A DNA stretch of 64,000 nucleotides, taken from Tumebacillus sp. BK434. Lineage in GTDB: Bacteria; Bacillota; Bacilli; Tumebacillales; Tumebacillaceae. The notes under the pieces were generated by a model. That model had not been told where the DNA came from. It saw only the letters and a list, made by a program, of their open reading frames with translations, and did no database searches. A program made the translations under genes and the position numbers. Location of the stretch: positions 310,001 through 374,000 of the forward strand of contig NZ_SLXS01000004.1 of the NCBI RefSeq assembly GCF_004340785.1. Direction: 5' to 3'. Positions 24,558-33,068 of the stretch are shown in pieces. Every line of letters starts with the position of its first letter. Positions within the stretch are counted from its first letter, which is position 1.

Positions 24558-27500
24558 TTATCGAATCAAATCGTTGAAAATCTCATCTGGTACCTGTGAT
24601 TGAAGTCGCCACTTGATATTCATCGGTTTGTCACCATGACTACTGACATAGTCCATCTCACCAAGATACATAAAGGGAAGAGTCATACCATGCATTTTTG
24701 CGAACTTACGTACAAAAAGATGTATGTGTATGCCTCTTTCTTTATTGTGAATGTAATTTTGTCCAACTTTAGATTTATGGGTAGTCTTAGGCTGACTTTG
24801 CCAATGGAAGTTCTGTTGATCGATAAAGTAATCCTCATAATTAAGATGATCTGCAGTTCCTTCATCCTTAATTAGAGTTACAAAGAGAAGATAATTATTA
24901 CCCACCTGTCTAACGCCTTCACGCCATGAACTTTTTGTAACCGTGACTTGAAACAGGAACATTAGATCACTACGAGTGTAGTTTTGATGGAGCATGATGC
25001 CATTCTGGTTACTAAGAGTTAGCTCTGGGCGGTGAGTTCGTCTAAACTCAGTAAGCCCGAAATTAAATCGTTCCCTGATATATTTCCCGTTCCTTTCTGA
25101 ATCCATTGCGTGCTTGATTGGCTCTTCAAGGCTGAACGTATCATTCAACACACGACCGAACGACCACTTGAATTTGGATTGTTCCTCAGACAATCTTTCC
25201 ATCGCCCGAACAACATATGGTTTATGTTGTTCAGCGGTAACAGGGACTCGGAAACGACGCTGTAATTCAGTAAGCACTTGAGGCACTTGTACTTCTTCGT
25301 GTTGAAACGCGAGTTCCAAAATGATGAATTCATACGGCCACTTTAACGGAAACATCCTTTCGAGACGCTGAATGATCTGAAGCGCCAAATGATCTTCCAG
25401 CAAAGCGGAGTCGAACTCATTTAGATCCTTCATACGTTTCTTAGTCTCCACCCATGAACCGAACCTTCTTACAAAATAGAAAAGGCTAGGTGCTTGCTCG
25501 TTGTAGAGAAAATCCACTAGTTCTGGGGAACGACCGAGTTCTTTTCTAAATTGAAAGTACAAGTCGGTCAGCAATTGGATGTTATTCATACGTACTTGAT
25601 CTAGTTTTTCAAGAATTTGTTGACGAGATATTTCTTCAAGATCCACGTAACACCCCTCCGGAAGTTCAGAGAACTCGTTCTCTACTGCCTTACGTAAGGA
25701 TTCACGATCAAAAGCTCTGTGGTTTGTTTGTCCTGACAATGCTAGTGGAACAACAAAAGATTTCTTGTAGTTACCAATAAAGTCTAAAACAGTAACGTAT
25801 TCTTTGCCGTCGATTTTTCTTAGTCCACGTCCTAACTGTTGAATAAAAATAGTTGCAGACTCCGTAGGGCGTAGGAAGAGAAGTACGTTGAGTTTTGGAA
25901 TATCAATGCCTTCGTTAAAGATATCAACGGTGAAAATGATCTGCAGTGGGTCATGGTCGTCTTCCAATCGCGCGATGATTTTCTGGCGCGCTTTGGGGTC
26001 ATCATTCCCGGTTAAGCAGGCTGCGTGATAGCCAATTTTATTGAATTCGTCTGTCATGAACTTTGCATGGTCAACATTTGCACAAAAGCCCAGTGCAACA
26101 AGTCGGTCCCCATCGTACCCGAATTTCTCGATCATATCTTTAATGTACTCTACACGTTCGTTTGTCTTAAGAGCATGGACGAGAGAGGCTTCTTCAAAAA
26201 AGCCATTCTGTTGCTCGATCTCGTTATAATCTATGGTTGGGTCATTCAGTCCAAAATAATGAAAGGGAGCAAGAAGTTCATTCTCTAAGGCTTGATGTAG
26301 ACGTATCTCGTAGACGACATTAAAGTCACACAATGCTAGCACATCTCGGCCATCCATGCGTTCGGGTGTTGCAGTCAATCCGAGTAAAAACATCGGTTGG
26401 AAGTGATCAAGTACCTTCCGATATGTTTCGGCCTGTGCATGGTGAAACTCGTCCACGATGATGTAGTCGAAATGGTCGTGGGGAAATTGGGCCAATGTCT
26501 CAGCGCGATGCATGGTCTGAACCGTGCTGAATAAGAACGGTTTCTGAAGATTCTTTTCAGTTCCTGTAAGTTTACCGAAAAGATCATATGAACCGTAAAC
26601 TTCCGCAAAGGTCTCTTGGGCATTCATTAAAAGCTCGTCGCGATGAGCGAGAAATAACATGCGTTTTGCCTGAAATTGATGAACATCAAACGCGGACAAA
26701 TACGTTTTCCCTGTGCCGGTAGCGGCAATGACAACGCCTTTGTCATTTCCGTCTTTTCGCGTGTTTTGGAGTGCTGCTAGGGCTTTTTGTTGCATCAGAT
26801 TAGGCTCAATTTTACGATGGAGTTGTTCACCATATTGGGCGGATGGTTCAGCGACAAGTGGTGTTTCGAAAGGTTTAAATTTTTCTCTTCGAGATGAGGC
26901 AATTTTTCCAGCTTCATATTGAATCTTGTAGCTTTCTAAAAGTGATGGTGTAACAGGAATGGCACGGGGGTCATTCCACATTTCTTCGAAGACTTTGGAT
27001 GCTTTTGAATATATCGGAATATGTGGAAGGTCAGGGAGTTTAACATTCCATTCATATCCGTCCACAAAAGCAGCGCGCGAAATATTGGAGGAGCCAATGA
27101 TTCCTGTGCTTAAGTCTGAGTTGCGACTAAACAAATACGCTTTTGTGTGAAAAGATTTATGCCCAGAATCGAAAATCTTGACTTCGACATTCTCTAATTC
27201 GAGAAGTCGTTCAAGGGCTTTTGGCTCTGTATAGTTAAGGTACGTTGAGGTTAAGACACGAATCGGTTTCTTGTTTGCGAGAAGCTGGTCAAATGGTCGC
27301 AAGAGCAATTGCAAACCTTTCCATCGAATAAAACTGACCATAAGATCGGCACGATCGGTGGACTGCAGTTCAAATTTTATAGTTTTGTATAAGTTTCGCT
27401 TCCCGACTCCATAGTTTGTAATCAGCTGCGAAGTTGTGAGGAACATATCTGAGTAGTCTGGAATAAAGCGGTCTTCATTACTATAATGGATCGATTGCAG

Positions 27501-27749
27501 CGGCAGGTCGTATTCTGTTACAGATTCATTAAGTTGCTGTTTAAGAGTGGTGACTAACTGAAACATTTGATCGTAGTTAGAGTCTTCGGCTAGTTTATAG
27601 AGGCGTTGACCGATCTCGGTTGAGATCTGTTGAATCAGAGCATCAGCATATGCTTTGGGGTGTAGAGGATTCGATTTATTATTCTCAGGATAAGATTTTC
27701 CTTTTTGTTTCAATTCTTCGAATAGCCCAGAGTTATCGTAAACGGTCAT
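24558..27749 (-). CDS. PLD-nuclease / DEAD-DEAH helicase / DUF3427 fusion, probable defence protein
   Basis: 1063 residues. The N-terminal third has a phospholipase-D-like nuclease signature: HTKAYLF (HxK, ~200) and GSSNISRAAF. A superfamily 2 helicase follows: Walker A AATGTGKT (~340), DEFH box IIVDEFHHA (~437), motif III GLTATPERM (~458) and motif VI QQLGRGLR (~640). The C-terminal ~270 residues fit DUF3427. This layout (HKD nuclease plus SSL2-like helicase) is typical of mobile defence islands and is thought to act on foreign DNA. Base composition is A+T-rich. RBS AGAGGAGAG is placed well and a TATAAT box lies at 27785-27790 on the minus strand. Confidence 0.88.
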   Translation of the reverse strand: MTVYDNSGLFEELKQKGKSYPENNKSNPLHPKAYADALIQQISTEIGQRLYKLAEDSNYDQMFQLVTTLKQQLNESVTEYDLPLQSIHYSNEDRFIPDYSDMFLTTSQLITNYGVGKRNLYKTIKFELQSTDRADLMVSFIRWKGLQLLLRPFDQLLANKKPIRVLTSTYLNYTEPKALERLLELENVEVKIFDSGHKSFHTKAYLFSRNSDLSTGIIGSSNISRAAFVDGYEWNVKLPDLPHIPIYSKASKVFEEMWNDPRAIPVTPSLLESYKIQYEAGKIASSRREKFKPFETPLVAEPSAQYGEQLHRKIEPNLMQQKALAALQNTRKDGNDKGVVIAATGTGKTYLSAFDVHQFQAKRMLFLAHRDELLMNAQETFAEVYGSYDLFGKLTGTEKNLQKPFLFSTVQTMHRAETLAQFPHDHFDYIIVDEFHHAQAETYRKVLDHFQPMFLLGLTATPERMDGRDVLALCDFNVVYEIRLHQALENELLAPFHYFGLNDPTIDYNEIEQQNGFFEEASLVHALKTNERVEYIKDMIEKFGYDGDRLVALGFCANVDHAKFMTDEFNKIGYHAACLTGNDDPKARQKIIARLEDDHDPLQIIFTVDIFNEGIDIPKLNVLLFLRPTESATIFIQQLGRGLRKIDGKEYVTVLDFIGNYKKSFVVPLALSGQTNHRAFDRESLRKAVENEFSELPEGCYVDLEEISRQQILEKLDQVRMNNIQLLTDLYFQFRKELGRSPELVDFLYNEQAPSLFYFVRRFGSWVETKKRMKDLNEFDSALLEDHLALQIIQRLERMFPLKWPYEFIILELAFQHEEVQVPQVLTELQRRFRVPVTAEQHKPYVVRAMERLSEEQSKFKWSFGRVLNDTFSLEEPIKHAMDSERNGKYIRERFNFGLTEFRRTHRPELTLSNQNGIMLHQNYTRSDLMFLFQVTVTKSSWREGVRQVGNNYLLFVTLIKDEGTADHLNYEDYFIDQQNFHWQSQPKTTHKSKVGQNYIHNKERGIHIHLFVRKFAKMHGMTLPFMYLGEMDYVSSHGDKPMNIKWRLQSQVPDEIFNDLIR

Positions 27750-27956
27750 GTGTGAGTACTCTCCTCTTGCTCTGTGTAGACAAAATTATAACAGCAGCTC
27801 TCTATAGATTAACTTTACGAAGAACTACTCTCAATACCCTTTTTGTCATTCTAAGATCAAAGAGGTTTTATTTGCGTATTTGCAATCTTATTTATTTCAT
27901 AGCAAATCAAAATATGGTATCTTTGACTGTGTATATTTTTGTTAGGAGGGGTGCGC

Positions 27957-29267
27957 ATGGAAGAAATCAAGGTCGAATCATTAGGAGAGAAGATCCGTCG
28001 TCTTCGATTAGAAAAAGGTATGAGTCAATCGGATGTTGCTGATGGTTTTGTGACAATATCAATGATCAGCCAACTCGAACGCGACAAGAATACCGCTTCT
28101 GTAGAGCTGCTTACCCATATAGCAAAAAAGTTACAGGTGCCGCTCCACGTGTTAGTTCAAGATGAAATTGATCAGATGGAGGTTGTGAATCGCCATAAGT
28201 TAGCAAAGGTTTATTTGGAGATAGGGGAATCTATCGAGGCTGAAAAGTTGTTGATCGTTTTACATCAAGAGCCCGGTATTTCACAAGTGGACTCAATCGA
28301 TATTACCATCGACTTAGCAGAAAGCCTGCACCAGCAAACGAAATATGATGACACGATGGAATTATTATTGCCATTGATTACTCATTTGGAGAGTGTCAAT
28401 TACGATAACGTACATACTTTAGCATTAATCAGAAAACGAATCGGAAACGTCCATCTACAGAAGCAGGAGCTTACCCCAGCTTACTATAACTATCAGAAAG
28501 CTTTCGATTTAACATTCCAGTTCGCAATTTTTGACCAGTTAGCTGCGCAAATCTCCTTCAATCTTGGGAAAGTTTTGCGCATGAAAGGATTGCATCAACA
28601 ATCTCTTTTTTATTTTGAGAAAGCCGGTGACTACTATTTACGGTCGCAAGACATTAGACATTTAGCAGATACAATGTTTGTACAAGCAAAAGCGTATAAT
28701 ACGGCACACCAGCATAAGCGAGCTTCCGAACTTTTTAGTGATGCATACCATTTATATAAGTTTCTAAATCTATCCTCCCTATCTATGCAGGTGCAACATA
28801 ACATTGCGGTCCTTGTAACGCTCAAAGAAGACACGGAGAAAGCATTAGCTCATTTGTGTGAGTGTGCAAACTTTTATTTTACTGAGGGGGATTACAGGAA
28901 TTACGTACTAGCAATATCTAAAATCGCAGAGATTGAGTTTACAAACGATTTGGAGAAAGCGAAGGACTTGTTAGATCAAGCGACCGAGCAGATCAATCAA
29001 AATTCACTCCAAAGGACTGTTGAAGAAGCCTCTTTATTACGCACTTGGGCGAAGTTTTATTCTATCAAGGGCAACGATGCGAAGTGCATTGAATATGCAT
29101 TAAAATCGGCCGAATTATTTGGTATAATTGGGGTAATTATTGAAGAGATTGAATCGCTTGACATTGTAGGGGACGTTTATCATCGTCTGGGGAATTTCGA
29201 AGCGGCATATAAAGTGGAACGAAGACGGAATTTGCTTTACAAAGATTTGCACGACCGGGGGAGATGA
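27957..29267 (+). CDS. XRE-HTH/TPR transcriptional regulator of RRNPP (peptide-sensing) type
   Basis: 436 residues. An N-terminal XRE helix-turn-helix (GEKIRRLRLEKGMSQSDVAD, then ISQLERDKNTASVELLTHIA) spans ~10-65. The rest is helical and arranged as about eight or nine TPR-like repeats (for example YYNYQKAFDLTFQFAIFDQL and SLFYFEKAGDYYLRSQDIRH). This plan is that of PlcR, NprR and Rap-type receptors that bind re-imported signalling peptides. The start is the ATG after AGGAGGGG. The gene for a 39-residue exported peptide begins 6 bases after its stop, and both end at one terminator. Confidence 0.88.
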   Translation: MEEIKVESLGEKIRRLRLEKGMSQSDVADGFVTISMISQLERDKNTASVELLTHIAKKLQVPLHVLVQDEIDQMEVVNRHKLAKVYLEIGESIEAEKLLIVLHQEPGISQVDSIDITIDLAESLHQQTKYDDTMELLLPLITHLESVNYDNVHTLALIRKRIGNVHLQKQELTPAYYNYQKAFDLTFQFAIFDQLAAQISFNLGKVLRMKGLHQQSLFYFEKAGDYYLRSQDIRHLADTMFVQAKAYNTAHQHKRASELFSDAYHLYKFLNLSSLSMQVQHNIAVLVTLKEDTEKALAHLCECANFYFTEGDYRNYVLAISKIAEIEFTNDLEKAKDLLDQATEQINQNSLQRTVEEASLLRTWAKFYSIKGNDAKCIEYALKSAELFGIIGVIIEEIESLDIVGDVYHRLGNFEAAYKVERRRNLLYKDLHDRGR

Positions 29268-29273
29268 TAAGAA

Positions 29274-29393
29274 ATGAAAAAGTTGATACTTGCTTGTCTG
29301 TTAGTTGGAGTTTTGTTTATAGGTGTGGATCATTCTATAACGAACGCTGCTGAGGTACTCCCTGAACCGGGTCCACATATCATAGCAAAATGA
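29274..29393 (+). CDS. Putative exported signalling (Phr/PapR-like) peptide precursor
   Basis: 39 residues, too short for most gene finders. A KK-start and hydrophobic core (KKLILACLLVGVLFIG) form a Sec signal peptide, with a likely cleavage after ITNAA, leaving the C-terminal EVLPEPGPHIIAK. The gene follows the RRNPP-type regulator by 6 bases and is closed by a perfect terminator 6 bases after its stop, the standard layout of receptor-pheromone cassettes. The mature signal would be a part of the C-terminal 13 residues. The peptide is not one I recognise. Confidence 0.75.
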   Translation: MKKLILACLLVGVLFIGVDHSITNAAEVLPEPGPHIIAK

Positions 29394-29399
29394 TTTTAG

Positions 29400-29428
29400 C
29401 CGTAGCACAAAGTGCTACGGGTTTTTTA
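29400..29428 (+). terminator. Terminator of the regulator-peptide unit
   Basis: A perfect 9-bp stem CCGTAGCAC (29400-29408) / GTGCTACGG (29412-29420) with a 3-base loop is followed by GTTTTTTATT. Confidence 0.93.
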
Positions 29429-29549
29429 TTCCCCAGGAACTGCTTTTTTAGTAGTGTAATCCTCATAGGGATATTGACTAACAACTATGGAATGTTGGCG
29501 AAATTTGATAGTCCGTTGAATATGAACTGTCGATTCGAATTCAGTATAA

Positions 29550-29717
29550 ATAATTATTCAGGTTCCAGAACCGAATCCGGAGATTGACTCCTACATCTGG
29601 CCCACATTATCTTGGGCATCCTATGTAAATGGTGGCACGAAAATTATTGCTAAGTTACAGTTGAAAGAGAGTGGAGGTCCACTCTCTTTCATATTTCTTA
29701 TTAGGGGGGATTTTTGA
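29550..29717 (+). pseudogene. Possible fragment of a relative of the signalling peptide gene
   Basis: An open frame without start codon or RBS reads VPEPNPEIDSYIWP and, further on, GGTKIIAKLQ. The peptide gene upstream has LPEPGP and IIAK in the same order, so both ends of the mature peptide seem to recur here, separated by ~20 extra residues. This suggests a decayed paralogue or the longer ancestral form. Between the terminator at 29428 and this frame nothing else is seen. Confidence 0.35.
29663..29690 (+). terminator. Hairpin between the peptide cassette and the lipoprotein gene
   Basis: A 13-base inverted repeat (29663-29675 and 29678-29690, GAAAGAGAGTGGA / TCCACTCTCTTTC) is followed by an AT-rich stretch. 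It looks like a terminator although no intact gene ends just before it. Confidence 0.65.
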
Positions 29718-30154
29718 TGCTAATGAGAATTAATTTTGTTCTGGCAATTGCACTTGCAGCTTTGTTGTTTGGATGTAGCGATCCTTCACCTCTCAAATCG
29801 GACCTTGAAGTCGCAATAAATCAAACATTTGGTATGCAATTCGACTATCTCGATCATGTCCAAGTTTTTAAAGTCGGGAACAACACTTTGGAGTCCCTTG
29901 CAGATATTAAGGGAGAGAATGTCCGTGGTATCATATTGACTCTTTCTAAAGCGAAATTGTCTGTGGAAGAGCCACTCCCCAAAACTTTCCCGTATAAAAT
30001 TGTTCTATCTACCTCACCTGAAGGATTGGAATACAATAAAAAGCAAACCACGGCCGATCTTCTAGTCTATCAGGAAGGAGAGGTAACTCATATTTCTTAC
30101 AACAACAGACATTACGTTTTGAAAGAGGATCTATCTTCTTATGGGATTGAATAA
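29717..30154 (+). CDS. Putative lipoprotein of unknown function
   Basis: 145 residues. A short signal peptide ends in a lipobox, LLFGC, at residues ~16-20, so the mature protein would be lipid-anchored on the outer face of the membrane. The remainder shows no family I recognise; it begins SDPSPLKSDLEVAINQTFGM. RBS AGGGGGGA lies 7 bases before the ATG. It is followed by a small membrane protein, perhaps in the same unit. The region remains A+T-rich. Confidence 0.72.
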   Translation: MLMRINFVLAIALAALLFGCSDPSPLKSDLEVAINQTFGMQFDYLDHVQVFKVGNNTLESLADIKGENVRGIILTLSKAKLSVEEPLPKTFPYKIVLSTSPEGLEYNKKQTTADLLVYQEGEVTHISYNNRHYVLKEDLSSYGIE

Positions 30155-30195
30155 CATCAAAGTTTTAAGGCTCATTCCGCTGGCAGGAGGTGTAA

Positions 30196-30459
30196 ATGAA
30201 ACATTCATTGATACTTTGGTCAGTCGTTTCCTTGGCCTATACAGTCCTCGCCGTGTTTCTCGGGATTACCCTAAAAGAAGAAATGATGATGCTTCTCTGG
30301 CTCTATCTGGTAATCGGGATTCCAATATTGATTGCTGCTTTGATACTGGTTGTACTCTATTTTACCGCTTCCCGTAAGGCGTTCTGGACGGTTTTTGGTC
30401 TCTTCGTCCTGTTTGGGGCGGGGATTATTGGATACGAGCTAATAACAGTTCCAAAGTAG
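30196..30459 (+). CDS. Small three-helix membrane protein of unknown function
   Basis: 87 residues with three hydrophobic segments (LILWSVVSLAYTVLAVFLGI; LLWLYLVIGIPILIAALILV; FWTVFGLFVLFGAGIIGYEL). RBS GGCAGGAGGTG is 6 bases before the ATG. It sits 41 bases after the lipoprotein gene and ends before a bidirectional terminator. No family assigned. Confidence 0.72.
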   Translation: MKHSLILWSVVSLAYTVLAVFLGITLKEEMMMLLWLYLVIGIPILIAALILVVLYFTASRKAFWTVFGLFVLFGAGIIGYELITVPK

Positions 30460-30465
30460 AAAATG

Positions 30466-30504
30466 AAAAGACTGAGTTCGTAGTAAACGAACTCAGTCTT
30501 TTTT
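30466..30504. terminator. Bidirectional terminator at the end of the accessory region
   Basis: A 15-bp perfect stem AAAAGACTGAGTTCG / CGAACTCAGTCTTTT (30466-30480 and 30488-30502) has a 7-base loop and T runs on both strands. The stop codon of the convergent CobW gene lies in the right arm. Confidence 0.92.
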
Positions 30505-31482
30505 GCATTCTTGGAGTTGCTCAATAATCCCAGCCTCATCCAAATCCTTCCCAATAAACACCGCAAACGCCCTTCCATTCCCATCGACATCCACAATAGC
30601 CGACATCGGTGCCCCAGGCTCGTAATGGAACTCGTGCAGCATGCCGTGCTCGGCGTCTTTATAGAACCCTTTTGCACGCAAGACGTTGTCCGGCAGAGCT
30701 CGCAAGAAATCGAAGAACTTCTCCTTATCCACCGCACCCTCAAACTCATAAGTAAACGTCTGCAAGTTCCCAAAGCTCGTCCGCTCGCGGGTCGTCGCCT
30801 TCACTTGCCCCACAGTGCGGCGGGAAATGCCTTTGGGCTTGGCAGAGGGCTTCTCTTTTGGCGTGGTTCGCACTCCCAGCAGTTCCACTGCATCTACCTC
30901 GCCCTTATACACCTGCAGCAGCGGCGCATCCCCGTTCAACTCCTGCAGCACCTTCTGCAACGCCTCCCAGTGCTCGGGCTTCACCAGATCGGTTTTGGAC
31001 ACCAGAATCGCATCGGCGTACTGCACCTGCTGGATCATCGTCCGCTCGTTCGCATCGAGTGAATCCGGAGAGAGATCCAGGGGGAAGCGTTTCGCGCTTA
31101 CGAGGGTGTAGATCCCTGCAAGGTGCATAAGATCGGCCAACTCTGGCTCCACCAGCGCTTCCACGAGGTCGACAGGAGAGGCTACCCCGGTGGTCTCAAG
31201 GAAGATCACGTTGGGCTTGTACTGCACGACCATCTGCTGCAGGGTGATTGACAGGCTGCCGCGCAGGGTGCAGCAGACGCAGCCTTCGAGCAGATCCATC
31301 ACGGGGACGGCGGAATTTTGCAGGAGAAGGGTGTCGACGCTTTCCGAGCCGAATTCGTTCATCAGCACGGCGGGGGTGCGTCCCTCTGCTTTGATGTGGC
31401 GAAGCAGGGTTTTCAAAAGGGTGGTTTTGCCGGCGCCGAGGTAGCCGGTCAGTATGTAAACGGGAATCGAAGTTGTGGTCAT
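30493..31482 (-). CDS. CobW/P47K-family G3E GTPase (metal chaperone)
   Basis: 329 residues. Walker A is GYLGAGKTTLL (~12-22), the metal-binding CxCC motif is GCVCCTLRG (~66-74), ETTGVASP is the switch region and SKTDLVKP replaces NKxD as the base-specificity motif. A C-terminal CobW_C domain (~235-325) is present. COG0523 GTPases deliver zinc or other metals to client enzymes. No Zur operator was seen in the 230-base upstream gap (31483-31713), where no gene is seen either. Confidence 0.9.
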   Translation of the reverse strand: MTTTSIPVYILTGYLGAGKTTLLKTLLRHIKAEGRTPAVLMNEFGSESVDTLLLQNSAVPVMDLLEGCVCCTLRGSLSITLQQMVVQYKPNVIFLETTGVASPVDLVEALVEPELADLMHLAGIYTLVSAKRFPLDLSPDSLDANERTMIQQVQYADAILVSKTDLVKPEHWEALQKVLQELNGDAPLLQVYKGEVDAVELLGVRTTPKEKPSAKPKGISRRTVGQVKATTRERTSFGNLQTFTYEFEGAVDKEKFFDFLRALPDNVLRAKGFYKDAEHGMLHEFHYEPGAPMSAIVDVDGNGRAFAVFIGKDLDEAGIIEQLQECKKD

Positions 31483-31713
31483 CTTCCTATCTCCTTCCGT
31501 TCTTGCAAGTACTTCTAGTCTACCGTGGGGATGTGGTAGGAAGCAAATCGAATGAGAGCTTTAGCAGGTTACAGGTGTAGCTTCAACCGCCAATAATCGA
31601 AGTGGTGTCGGAAATCAACAAATCTACTGTTCATTTTGTTTAGTCATAGGCTCGGGATAAAGGGAATAGGATGTAACAGAATGATAGATTGGGCAGAAGG
31701 GAAGAGCGGGTAC

Positions 31714-32070
31714 ATGATCCTGACAGTAGACGGGCTGGAAGTGTTGGAGAGCGGGTCGCTGCATGCACTGCATGAAGAAACCGTTGTGTTTGAGTTTGAC
31801 GATGGGGACGGAGCTTTGACTGTACGATTTACGTTTCAGGATAAACGCAATTGCGAGCGGGAGGTGGAGCTTGAAGAAATCAATGAGTGGGAAGTACTGC
31901 TGACGTTTGTGAATTTTGACGAGCCGAACGGGATCTCGAATCAGAAGAAGCTGCTTGAGGTCGGGGAGTATCGCGGGCGGAGTCTGTATTTGCGGTATTT
32001 TGTGATCGGGTCGAGGGATACGGAGAATATGCTGGTGCATTACACGTGGTTTTTGGGGCCGAAGGTGTGA
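31714..32070 (+). CDS. Conserved hypothetical protein, possibly DUF6864
   Basis: 118 residues, mainly beta strand by composition, starting MILTVDGLEVLESGSLHAL and containing VVFEFDDGDGALTVRFTFQD. The pattern resembles DUF6864 proteins, a family without known function. The start at 31714 is preferred (AGAAGGGA upstream); an in-frame ATG at 31681 is possible. A terminator follows directly after the stop. Confidence 0.6.
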   Translation: MILTVDGLEVLESGSLHALHEETVVFEFDDGDGALTVRFTFQDKRNCEREVELEEINEWEVLLTFVNFDEPNGISNQKKLLEVGEYRGRSLYLRYFVIGSRDTENMLVHYTWFLGPKV

Positions 32071-32099
32071 GCCGGTTGGGGAGAACCCGGCTTTTTTTT
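32071..32099 (+). terminator. Terminator after the DUF6864-like gene
   Basis: GCCGG (32071-32075) pairs with CCGGC (32087-32091) with further partial pairing, followed by eight T. The next ~200 bases (to 32295) hold no gene that I can support. Confidence 0.8.
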
Positions 32100-32295
32100 G
32101 CTATCTCGTGCGCTATTGGAAGATGCAAGCATTGTTTGTACGAATGTGGACGCGGTATTCGAATAATGCCGGCTGAACTCGGATTTGGTAATCTTCTCTG
32201 TCTCAAAGAGAACCAACGTCGGACGAAATTGATGGTGTGCGGAAACTTTATGGTACACTCTATTAAACTCTGTTGTTATGGAGGGAAGACATTAC

Positions 32296-33009
32296 ATGAT
32301 TTCTAAGGCGACAAAAATCGGCGCTGGTATTTTACTGGCTGGAGCAATTGGACTTACGGTCTTTATGTCTGGCCAGGATGAAGGCGTAATTGTAAAGGTA
32401 AAAGAGATCGTGAGTCCTCTTTCGAGTGACTTTGAGTTTGTTAAGGAAACGCAATACCCCATTGCTGCGGGATCTGCTAGCATGGAAACGTTTGATACAT
32501 TGGAAAGTATGTATGAGCGGGCTGTTATAGTTGCGGAAGTGAAAATTAAAGACCAGGAGACAATCTATACTTCGGAAAATCCGCCGTCAGTTCTTACTTG
32601 GTCGGAAGCAGACATCAAGACTCTTTACAAAGGGGATACAAGCCTGAAAACGGTTAAGATTTCGGAAACCGGAGGAGTCATTGATATGTCAAAATCGAAG
32701 GGGAACGAAATGCGATCCGATGGGAAGCCACGAGCGTCGGAACCTTTTGTGGAAAGCACAATTGAAGGGTCTCCGGTGATGAAAAAAGGAAATCGGTACA
32801 TTGTGTTCCTGAAAGATGGTTACCCCGGTGACCCCTATACGATTGTCGGTACTGTTCAAGGGAAATTTCGTATTGAAGATGTGAGCAATAAAGGTGTTGT
32901 GACGATTGCTCCCGATCGATTTGCGAAGCATATGGACTTGTTTTGGCTGCAACGTAAGTTTGCAGGGAAAGAGAAGATAGAAATTGATAAGGTTTTGAAA
33001 AGTTTGTAG
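32296..33009 (+). CDS. Exported or membrane-anchored protein of unknown function
   Basis: 237 residues from the ATG 10 bases after GGAGGG. An N-terminal hydrophobic helix (IGAGILLAGAIGLTVFM) would anchor or export it. The outer part contains ERAVIVAEVKIKDQETIYTS and MKKGNRYIVFLKDGYPGDPY, a beta-rich pattern seen in many Bacillus hypothetical exported proteins. No domain name can be given with confidence. Base composition is intermediate. A strong hairpin follows. Confidence 0.7.
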   Translation: MISKATKIGAGILLAGAIGLTVFMSGQDEGVIVKVKEIVSPLSSDFEFVKETQYPIAAGSASMETFDTLESMYERAVIVAEVKIKDQETIYTSENPPSVLTWSEADIKTLYKGDTSLKTVKISETGGVIDMSKSKGNEMRSDGKPRASEPFVESTIEGSPVMKKGNRYIVFLKDGYPGDPYTIVGTVQGKFRIEDVSNKGVVTIAPDRFAKHMDLFWLQRKFAGKEKIEIDKVLKSL

Positions 33010-33017
33010 GCAGACGG

Positions 33018-33056
33018 AAAAAGGGCCGACTTCGGTGAGAAGTCGGCTCTTTTTAT
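33018..33056. terminator. Bidirectional terminator
   Basis: AAAAAGGGCCGACTTC (33018-33033) pairs with GAAGTCGGCTCTTTTT (33039-33054). It separates convergent genes. Confidence 0.88.
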
Positions 33057-33068
33057 GTCGGATTCAAC

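Noticed and set aside
27957-29393. Arbitrium (AimR-AimP) phage lysis-lysogeny cassette
   Set aside because: The architecture is similar, but no phage genes are nearby and the receptor keeps a standard XRE-HTH; a chromosomal RRNPP cassette is the simpler reading.
29390-29587. A 65-codon frame starting at the stop of the peptide gene
   Set aside because: It begins inside the terminator hairpin and has no RBS; a message would be ended before translation.
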